DNA of 64,000 nt, from NCBI GenBank assembly GCA_002307135.1, contig DBTQ01000023.1, forward strand, positions 46,362-110,361. Direction: 5' to 3'. Every line of letters starts with the position of its first letter. The stretch's first letter is position 1. Shown one piece after another: positions 17,352 to 23,598 of this stretch. The stretch is from Bacteroidetes bacterium UBA1312. GTDB lineage: Bacteria > Bacteroidota > Bacteroidia > Chitinophagales > Chitinophagaceae. A program made the translations under genes and the position numbers. The notes beneath the pieces were generated by a model. The model did not search any database and was not told the DNA's origin. It saw only the letters and a list, made by a program, of their open reading frames with translations.

Positions 17352-18269
17352 ATGGAAACAGCACAACGAACCAGAATAAACGCTCAGACAATAATGAGTT
17401 GGGTATTACTGCTCATACTATCGGGTGTTTTTATATTTTCAGCCATTACAAAACTAGTAGCAATAGACCCCTTCGAATGGATTTTTGTAGATATGGGGAT
17501 ACCTAGTACTATAGCTGCTTTTTTAGCACGATTTTTTATTGGCTTTGAATTTCTGTTGGGATTATTTTTACTCGCACATTTTTATCTGCGCCGCTTTACC
17601 TACCCTGCTACAATAGCATTTCTAGTATTACTGACTATTTATCTCCTATTTGTATTAATCCACAAAGGTAATAATGGCGACTGTGGCTGTTTTGGTGATA
17701 CGCTGCCGATGTCACCATTACTAGGCATTATAAAAAACCTTGGGCTGATATTACTCTGTTATGTATTGCGCATTATCTATCCGGCCAAACCATACAAGTA
17801 CCAGCCAACACTTGCTACAGTCGTAGCCATCATTGCATTAAGCATACCATTTTTATTTGTTCCCTTTTCACAAAAAAAAGCACCAATAAACTTAGATGTA
17901 CTGTATAAAGATAGTACCAACAGACCATCAATTGAGCTACGCAAAGGGAAACATGTTATAGCCTTCATGAGCCTGGGTTGCCCACACTGCCGTACTGCCG
18001 CCAAACTTTTTAAAACCTTTTACGATAAAGATAGCACCACACCTGTATTTATGGTGCTCAACGGATTGCCCGATCAGTCTGCCGATTTTTTCAGAGATAC
18101 CAAAGCCGAAAAAGTGCCCCACCTGTTGTTCAATGGCATGAACGACTTTCTCCGACTGGCAGGGCCTTATGTACCAGCCATCTATTGGGTGAACAATGGC
18201 ATCAAAGAAAGGAAAATAAGCTACACAAAGCTTGATGTCATATCCATAAACGATTGGGCAAAACGCTAA
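17352..18269 (+). CDS. MauE/DoxX-type membrane protein fused to a thioredoxin-like domain
   Basis: 305 residues. The first half has about four or five membrane segments (for example WVLLLILSGVFIFSAITKL) with the conserved GDCGCFGD loop at about 110-117, which carries the paired cysteines of MauE/DoxX-type redox membrane proteins. After a further segment (ATVVAIIALSIPFLFVPF) comes a C-terminal thioredoxin-like domain with the redox motif FMSLGCPHC (Cys about 210 and 213). The family may relay disulfides across the membrane, much as VKOR- or DsbD-type proteins do, but the partner is unknown. It lies between the PDH E2 terminator and the pseudouridine synthase, with 36 bp to the latter. Confidence 0.83.
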   Translation: METAQRTRINAQTIMSWVLLLILSGVFIFSAITKLVAIDPFEWIFVDMGIPSTIAAFLARFFIGFEFLLGLFLLAHFYLRRFTYPATIAFLVLLTIYLLFVLIHKGNNGDCGCFGDTLPMSPLLGIIKNLGLILLCYVLRIIYPAKPYKYQPTLATVVAIIALSIPFLFVPFSQKKAPINLDVLYKDSTNRPSIELRKGKHVIAFMSLGCPHCRTAAKLFKTFYDKDSTTPVFMVLNGLPDQSADFFRDTKAEKVPHLLFNGMNDFLRLAGPYVPAIYWVNNGIKERKISYTKLDVISINDWAKR

Positions 18270-18305
18270 CTTTACACAAACCAATAAAAAAACAATAAGC
18301 ATAAC

Positions 18306-19388
18306 ATGTCCTTAGTAGATGATGATATAGATGATTTGGAAGACATCGATGATGCTGCCGGAGAGGAAGTTCTGGCAGAACGGGATCGCTTTACGATCAA
18401 TAAAGGTCAGGTGCCTTTGCGGATCGATAAATTTTTGATGAACCGCATTGAAGGTGCGACACGCAACAAGCTACAACAAGCACTGGATGAAGGTTTAATC
18501 ACAGTAGATGGTAAAGTGGTTAAATCCAACCACAAAGTAAAACCAGGCGAAGAAATAGTCATATTCGAAACACGCCCATCGGCGTTGTATGATATAATAG
18601 CACAAGATATACCACTCAATATTGTACATGAAGATGATGATATTATGATCATCAACAAAGAAGTGGGCATGGTGGTGCATCCCGGTTGTGGCAACCCTAA
18701 TGGCACTCTGGTAAATGCACTGGCTTTCTATTTAAAAAAAGAAGAAACAGAAGGATTACCCAGAATCGGATTGGTACATAGAATAGACAAAGACACCAGC
18801 GGGCTGTTAGTTATTGCCAAAAATGAAGCGGCCATGTCTGATCTAGGGGCACAATTTAAAAAACATACTGTTCATCGCCGTTATATTGCATTGGTATGGG
18901 GCAACCTTGAAGAAGATGAAGGAACAGTAGTAGCACATATAGGCAGGCATCTTCGGTTTCGTAAAATGTTTGCTGCTTACCCGGATGGTGATTATGGCAA
19001 AGAAGCGATTACCCACTATAAAGTATTGGAGCGCTTCAACTATGTAACATTAATAGAATTGCGTCTTGAAACTGGCCGTACACACCAGATACGTGTACAC
19101 ATGAAGCACATCGGGCACCCATTGTTTAGTGACGCTACTTATGGCGGTGACTTTATTGTAAAAGGAACTGTATTTACCAAATACAAGCAGTTTGTCGAAA
19201 ATTGCTTCAAAATATTACCCCGTCATGCACTACATGCCAAACAATTAGGCTTTGTACATCCCGGCACAAAAGAACAAGTACTCTTTGATTCGGAAATACC
19301 GGACGATATGCAACAGGTTATTGAAAAATGGCGAACTTATGTAAAAGGAATGACACCGCAGCTTAAAGACAAAATTGATAATGGCTAG
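18306..19388 (+). CDS. RluA/RluD-family 23S rRNA pseudouridine synthase
   Basis: 360 residues. Isomerises uridine to pseudouridine in rRNA. The N-terminal S4 RNA-binding domain (about 40-100) contains LRIDKFLMNRIEGATRNKLQ, and the catalytic domain has LVHRIDKDTSGLLVIAK, with the catalytic Asp at about 161. Also visible are RLETGRTHQIRVHMKHIGHP and HAKQLGFVHP, typical of RluD rather than RluC. An acidic N-terminal extension (DDDIDDLEDIDDAAGEE) is added. Position specificity (1911/1915/1917 for E. coli RluD) is an inference. Confidence 0.93.
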   Translation: MSLVDDDIDDLEDIDDAAGEEVLAERDRFTINKGQVPLRIDKFLMNRIEGATRNKLQQALDEGLITVDGKVVKSNHKVKPGEEIVIFETRPSALYDIIAQDIPLNIVHEDDDIMIINKEVGMVVHPGCGNPNGTLVNALAFYLKKEETEGLPRIGLVHRIDKDTSGLLVIAKNEAAMSDLGAQFKKHTVHRRYIALVWGNLEEDEGTVVAHIGRHLRFRKMFAAYPDGDYGKEAITHYKVLERFNYVTLIELRLETGRTHQIRVHMKHIGHPLFSDATYGGDFIVKGTVFTKYKQFVENCFKILPRHALHAKQLGFVHPGTKEQVLFDSEIPDDMQQVIEKWRTYVKGMTPQLKDKIDNG

Positions 19389-19471
19389 TTTGTAATAGCA
19401 AATTAAGCATTGGGAATAATTTTGAATGTTTAATAATTTCATTAGCTTTATGCTACTAAAATGAGCACAAT

Positions 19472-20410
19472 ATGCAAAAATCATTTTTTCTATTCCTTTT
19501 TATTTTTGGATACGTAGTATGCAGCAAGGGGCAAACCATTTTTGCCCCAACAAATTCAGTTTGGCATTTTGAAACGTTATCGGATATAGACCCAACAGGC
19601 TATAACTATAGCAAATACGAAAAAGAAAAAGACACCTTATTCTTTGGGCAAAACTGCGCAAAAATCGTAGGCAAACATATACAATATGTATATAATACTC
19701 CCCCAAAATACGATACCGCAATCAGACAAACCCAATATACTTATACTAATGGGGATACCGTTTTCTACTACAATTTTGATTACAGTCAATTCTTTGTATT
19801 ATATATTTTCAACGTCAATAAAGGTGACAGCTTTACTTTACATGTTCGTTACCCACCATTAGGTTCAAGCACTGATACAACCTTTACTGTAAAAGTTGAT
19901 AGCGTAACGATAATAAATATTGATGGCCAGAATTTGAGAAAAGTCTATACCAATCGTTCCTTTACAGGAATAGGAAGAGCTTATTTAGATAATTATGTGG
20001 AACGAATCGGCGCACTAAATGCTACAGATCCTATAGGAATAAGTGTTTTTAATGGTGGTATCAGCAATGGATTGGTGCGCTGCTATAAAGATGACCAGTT
20101 AGCCTATATTCGTTCCGATTGTGAATATTTGGCACCATTAAGTATAGTCGAACAGCAAAGCAATAAATATTTTACCGCATACCCTAATCCTTTCAATAGC
20201 CAATTCTCGATTGGCACAACACCCTTACAAGAAGAAGCAACCCTAAAAATCTTCAACACATTCGGACAGAAAATGCTGGAACAAAAATATGCCATCCGTC
20301 AGCAGTGTACTGTAGCTACGGAGGCATTAGTTGCAGGTGTTTATTACTGTAGGCTATTTAATGAACAGGGGAAAATTATTTATAGTACAGTGCTATCAAA
20401 AAATAATTAG
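19472..20410 (+). CDS. Secreted protein with T9SS sorting domain
   Basis: 312 residues. Signal peptide 1-21 (FLFIFGYVVCSKGQ), a beta-rich central domain without recognisable motif (about 25-220, YTYTNGDTVFYYNFDYSQFF), and a T9SS type A sorting domain at about 230-312 with FTAYPNPFNSQFSIG, LKIFNTFGQKMLEQ and GVYYCRLFNEQGK. The cargo is expected at the cell surface or secreted. Function unknown. The central part has no Asp-box or PKD signature. Confidence 0.85.
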   Translation: MQKSFFLFLFIFGYVVCSKGQTIFAPTNSVWHFETLSDIDPTGYNYSKYEKEKDTLFFGQNCAKIVGKHIQYVYNTPPKYDTAIRQTQYTYTNGDTVFYYNFDYSQFFVLYIFNVNKGDSFTLHVRYPPLGSSTDTTFTVKVDSVTIINIDGQNLRKVYTNRSFTGIGRAYLDNYVERIGALNATDPIGISVFNGGISNGLVRCYKDDQLAYIRSDCEYLAPLSIVEQQSNKYFTAYPNPFNSQFSIGTTPLQEEATLKIFNTFGQKMLEQKYAIRQQCTVATEALVAGVYYCRLFNEQGKIIYSTVLSKNN

Positions 20411-20440
20411 CTCTGATCCCTTAGTTCTTTAAAGAATTGA

Positions 20441-20470
20441 TTTGTTTTATAGATATTGTTTTTATCTTTA
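20441..20470 (+). promoter_or_regulatory. Predicted promoter of the small lipoprotein gene
   Basis: TTTG at 20441-20444 and TATCTTTA at 20463-20470 are 18 bp apart, close to the -33/-7 pattern of Bacteroidota. Confidence 0.45.
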
Positions 20471-20491
20471 GCCAGCAATTAAAATTATTTT

Positions 20492-20626
20492 ATGAAAATT
20501 AATAAGTACATAACTATCATCGTTTTCTTACTCATTGCAACATCAATCTTTGCTAGTAGCTGCTCTCGAAGAGGCATTCCACGCAAGCATTACAGTGGTA
20601 TGCAACCACGGGCACCTCGCCATTAA
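20492..20626 (+). CDS. Very small lipoprotein, 44 residues
   Basis: Short open frame from ATG 20492 to TAA 20626. It has a typical signal (MKINKYITIIVFLLIATSIF), a lipobox ASSC (Cys24), and a 20-residue mature tail SRRGIPRKHYSGMQPRAPRH that is strongly basic. A -33/-7 promoter match lies just upstream. Its length is below common gene-calling cut-offs, so it could be missed. The remainder of the 20411-20731 gap, 20627-20731, has no other coding signal. Function unknown; small basic lipoproteins like this are common in Bacteroidota. Confidence 0.7.
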   Translation: MKINKYITIIVFLLIATSIFASSCSRRGIPRKHYSGMQPRAPRH

Positions 20627-20731
20627 TTGTATTAGTCTATAATCAGACCAAAAATATTTAAACAGGGCAAGTGGCTACTTGATGACCTATTGTGTATTTA
20701 ATTAGTACCACTAATTTCAAAATAATGTCGG

Positions 20732-21463
20732 ATGGAAAACTTGCCCTATTTTATTTTATTATCCTTATTGGCTGAAATACTGGGCACTGTAGGAGGCTTT
20801 GGCTCTTCCTTATTCTTTGTTCCCATAGCCAGTTATTTTTTAGACTTTCATTCTGTGCTCGGCATCACTGCATTATTTCATGTATCGAGCAACATCACCA
20901 AGATATTCTTTTTCAGAAAAGGTTATGACAAAAAACTGATTATAACTGTAGGCATACCAGCCGTTTTATTTGTGATCATTGGTGCTTTTCTAAGTAAATA
21001 TATCCAAACCAATATTCTGGAAATTTCATTAGCTGTTTTTCTGATCCTTGTAAGTTCGACACTTTTAATTTTTAAAAACCTAAGCGTAAAACCAACACTG
21101 AGCAACTCTATAGGTGGTGGCGTACTTTCAGGATTAATAGCAGGCTTGTTGGGCACAGGTGGTGCCATCAGAGGCATAACACTGGCGGCGTTTAATTTAA
21201 AAACAGAGGTCTTCATTGCCACATCAGCCATTATCGACTTAGGTATTGATGCCAGTCGCAGTGTGGTCTATTATTCCAATGGCTATATGCACAAAGACGA
21301 CCTCTACCTTATTCCCATACTATTAGTGGTCAGTATTATAGGTACATTTATCGGTAAAAAGATTTTAACCCGAATGTCTGACCATCAATTCAAATCAGTA
21401 GTACTCCTGCTTATTTTTATAACAGGAATTATTACATTGGTAAAAGTCATTTCAAACAACTAA
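20732..21463 (+). CDS. TauE/SafE-family (TSUP) membrane permease
   Basis: 243 residues with about eight membrane segments arranged as two repeats. The two halves open with the glycine-rich signatures of the family, AEILGTVGGFGSSLFFVPI (about 11-29) and SGLIAGLLGTGGAIRGITLA (about 131-150). TSUP proteins export or import small anions such as sulfite, sulfoacetate or thiosulfate, and the substrate is not readable from the sequence. A single gene, with the repeat region beginning about 90 bp after its end. Confidence 0.88.
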   Translation: MENLPYFILLSLLAEILGTVGGFGSSLFFVPIASYFLDFHSVLGITALFHVSSNITKIFFFRKGYDKKLIITVGIPAVLFVIIGAFLSKYIQTNILEISLAVFLILVSSTLLIFKNLSVKPTLSNSIGGGVLSGLIAGLLGTGGAIRGITLAAFNLKTEVFIATSAIIDLGIDASRSVVYYSNGYMHKDDLYLIPILLVVSIIGTFIGKKILTRMSDHQFKSVVLLLIFITGIITLVKVISNN

Positions 21464-21551
21464 GAAGTGATACCGCTCTTTGATTAATGAAGTGCGATGA
21501 TTTGTTGTAGCCACTCCTTTAAAATACATTACACAGCAGCCAGTCACGTTT

Positions 21552-21601
21552 GTCATTGCGATGAGCACTAAGCCCTAGCGTGAGCTGCGAGGAAGCAATC
21601 T
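21552..21601 (+). repeat. Dispersed repeat copy A (forward)
   Basis: About 50 bp, beginning gtcattgcgatgagcacta and ending gcgaggaagcaatct. It matches the reverse-oriented copies at 21911-21950 and 22139-22179 in its ends (gtcattgcga... and ...gaagcaa). The stop codon of the GIY-YIG gene at 21600-21602 overlaps its last bases. Confidence 0.85.
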
Positions 21602-21896
21602 AATCCCATTGTGCAACATCAATCCATAAGTCATTCCATTTTGGATTCATCGCTACTATCATATCAATTTTCTTTTGTCGACTTCCTCCTTTTATTCTTT
21701 TTTCCTCTGCAATAGCTAGCCCAATACTTTCGTAGTAATAATAGTAAACTAATAATTTACAATTATACTTGGCAGTAAAGCTATTTGGGTAATGTTGTGC
21801 TCTATGTTCGTGAACACGCTTGCGCAAATTAGATGTTACACCAACATATAATGTACTTTTATTGTTGCTACACATTATGTAAACATATCCTCCCAT
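21600..21896 (-). CDS. Small GIY-YIG endonuclease
   Basis: 98 residues from the ATG at 21896; the frame is open 16 codons further upstream, but that part would be translated from the flanking repeat (RGARQERRSKLS). GIY-YIG signature: GGYVYIM...TLYVGVTSN (VYI and YVG), then LRKRVHEHR, NSFTAKYNCKLLVYYYYYES, and the conserved Glu region EEKRIKGGSRQKKIDMI. The UvrC-N-type domain cleaves DNA in related homing or repair enzymes, but stand-alone copies of this size are of unproven role. It lies between two inverted copies of a dispersed repeat, and its stop codon is in one of them, so gene and repeats may form one unit. Confidence 0.9.
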   Translation of the reverse strand: MGGYVYIMCSNNKSTLYVGVTSNLRKRVHEHRAQHYPNSFTAKYNCKLLVYYYYYESIGLAIAEEKRIKGGSRQKKIDMIVAMNPKWNDLWIDVAQWD

Positions 21897-21910
21897 GATA
21901 ATTGCACTTA

Positions 21911-21950
21911 GTTTGCTTCGTCGCTCCTGCCTCGCTCCTCGCAATGACGG
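21911..21950 (-). repeat. Dispersed repeat copy B (reverse)
   Basis: Reads on the minus strand ccgtcattgcgaggagcg... and ends at cgaagcaa. It is in inverted orientation to copy A, so the two bracket the GIY-YIG gene. The divergence is in the middle part. Confidence 0.8.
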
Positions 21951-22032
21951 AGTTTCGTTTATTCTTTAATTTTTACTTCAAAAAAGTGAAACAAAATGCC
22001 AGCACAAAAACAAATGCTCCTCTTTCCTCCTA

Positions 22033-22083
22033 CGTCATTGCGATGAGCACTAAGCTATAGCGTGAGCTGCGAGGAAGCAATCT
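22033..22083 (+). repeat. Dispersed repeat copy C (forward)
   Basis: Nearly identical to copy A over 50 bp (cgtcattgcgatgagcacta ... gaggaagcaatct), with two substitutions near the middle (agctatag versus agccctag). No GIY-YIG gene follows: copy D comes in inverted orientation about 55 bp later. Confidence 0.85.
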
Positions 22084-22138
22084 GGGCTGCTTTGTATTCG
22101 GCATGACAGAGAGATGCTTCGTACCTCTGCATGAATGG

Positions 22139-22226
22139 AGATTGCTTCGTCGCTCGTGCCTCGCTCCTCGCAATGACGGATGAGGAACTCGCAATGACGG
22201 AGGGTTGCTTCGAGCCTCGGCATGAC
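22139..22226 (-). repeat. Dispersed repeat copies D and E with degenerate halves
   Basis: Copy D (22139-22179, agattgcttcgtcgctcg ... gcaatgacgg) is inverted relative to copy C. A half copy (22180-22200, gaggaactcgcaatgacgg) and a short copy E (22204-22226, gttgcttcgagcctcggcat) follow. Scattered partial pieces also lie at 22098-22138. Between 21897 and 22242 I see only these repeats and no gene. Confidence 0.75.
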
Positions 22227-22242
22227 AAGTGTGGGGTTTGGG

Positions 22243-23592
22243 TTAGCGTATCGTAATTCGTTCTCTGTAGTGGTTGCCATCTTCGTCTTGCAGATCCAAT
22301 AGGTAGGTACCGCTTGGTGCATTTATCTTTAGGCTGCTTTGGTTGTTGCTAAAGGTCAGCGTTTGTTGGTGGATAATGCGACCTAATAAATCAAAAACTT
22401 TGATGGAGATTGCTTCGTGCCTCGCAATGACGGAATTGGAACTCGCAATGACAGAGTTGGAACTCGGGATGACTGGGTTGGAACTCGCAGTGACGGCAGA
22501 TTGCTTCGTGCCTCGCAATGACGAGTATGCAATGACGATAGCACCATCACTCGGATTGGGATATACGCTGAAAGTATTTTGCAATGCAATATTATTAATA
22601 CCCAAGCCTACTGTGGTGACCAATACGGTGTCTGTTGTTACTACACCACAGATGGTTTGCACCACCAGGTAAGTATCTACAATTCCTTTGGTGGCTGCAG
22701 CGGCCACGCTGATGGTGGCACCACTGTCTATCAATATGCCTTTGTGGTACCATTTACAGTCCAGGCCTTTAGCGGTGCTATCCCCCACTCGACCTATCGA
22801 CACTGCTTTGGTTTGTTCCACCCATCTATCGGCTCCCGCATCGGCTTTGAGGTCGAGCGGCACTACACTCACATCGTCGATCAGATAGTAGGAGTATTGC
22901 ACACTACCTAACGGTGGTACAATTGCTAAAGTAGCGGCATTGGTGGCAAAGTTGCCAATAGTGATATGATTTTCGTGGCCTGTTGCCACAAAGCTGCCTT
23001 CTATTTTTACCCAGTTGGCAGTATCCTCGATGACGGTGTTGGTATAGACCTGCGGTGTTACAGAGGTAATCTCTGAGCCGGGGGGCAAGGGCAGTTTATT
23101 GATAGCTCCATCATCCAGATAAGCACCTATTTTATTGTGCGCATAGCCAGATGCCTCTGCTAAATTCACCCAAAAGGACACACAATAGGTTTTGCCGGCA
23201 CTAAGTGTGGTGTAGAGCCTGCCTTGCAGGTAGGTTCTATAATTGAAGGGTAAAGGGGCTCCCGGATCCGGAAGCGTTTTATCGTAGTAAAACTCACCGC
23301 CAAACATACCATTGCCCGAATGCGGATATTGATAAAATCTACTATTGTCAGGTATATGAAATGTAGCATCCGGAGCTGCGTTACCACAGGCATTGTAATA
23401 TTCCGGCTGCCATAGCGAGTCGCTAACCGTATCGATAACATTGCTCCAATTATTACAGTAAACAATTTGATTTAGTTGATCCGGACAAGCACTGTACAAT
23501 TCCAGATCGGGATTGCGTACAAAGTTCGTTTGTGCCTGCACAATAGTGCAGGTACAAACGAATATGATAAGGAGCTGGGTTATTTTTTTCAT
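22243..23592 (-). CDS. T9SS surface protein with a repeat insertion in its sorting domain
   Basis: 449 residues. A signal peptide ends IVQAQ at about 20. The start of the mature chain, NFVRNPDLELYSACPDQLNQ, is typical of a family of Bacteroidota surface proteins in which a carbohydrate-binding-like sandwich follows (about 25-250, FGGEFYYDKTLPDPGAPLP and SFWVNLAEASGYAHNK). A cohesin/PKD-like part follows, and then the T9SS domain FSVYPNPSDGAIVIAY ... FDLLGRIIHQQTL ... GTYLLDLQDEDGN. Between the two halves of that domain, residues about 357-395 are translated from dispersed repeats (SLRGTKQS and VIARHEAIS). The frame is kept and the rest of the motif is intact. It is the second gene after 23599, 6 bp apart. 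Confidence 0.85.
   Translation of the reverse strand: MKKITQLLIIFVCTCTIVQAQTNFVRNPDLELYSACPDQLNQIVYCNNWSNVIDTVSDSLWQPEYYNACGNAAPDATFHIPDNSRFYQYPHSGNGMFGGEFYYDKTLPDPGAPLPFNYRTYLQGRLYTTLSAGKTYCVSFWVNLAEASGYAHNKIGAYLDDGAINKLPLPPGSEITSVTPQVYTNTVIEDTANWVKIEGSFVATGHENHITIGNFATNAATLAIVPPLGSVQYSYYLIDDVSVVPLDLKADAGADRWVEQTKAVSIGRVGDSTAKGLDCKWYHKGILIDSGATISVAAAATKGIVDTYLVVQTICGVVTTDTVLVTTVGLGINNIALQNTFSVYPNPSDGAIVIAYSSLRGTKQSAVTASSNPVIPSSNSVIASSNSVIARHEAISIKVFDLLGRIIHQQTLTFSNNQSSLKINAPSGTYLLDLQDEDGNHYRERITIR
22407..22536 (-). repeat. In-frame cluster of dispersed repeats inside a coding sequence
   Basis: Two short repeat copies (22407-22433, agattgcttcgtgcctcgca... and 22497-22523) flank three 21-bp units (22434-22454, 22455-22475, 22476-22496), each containing ttggaactcg. 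The total insertion is about 130 bp. A short tail (agtatgcaatgacgatagc) closes it. The 21-bp period and the 27-bp copies are multiples of three, so the reading frame of the T9SS protein survives. Confidence 0.85.
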
Positions 23593-23598
23593 TGTTGC

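Noticed and set aside
22434..22496. Simple microsatellite
   Set aside because: Units match half of the dispersed repeat family nearby, so they belong to that element.
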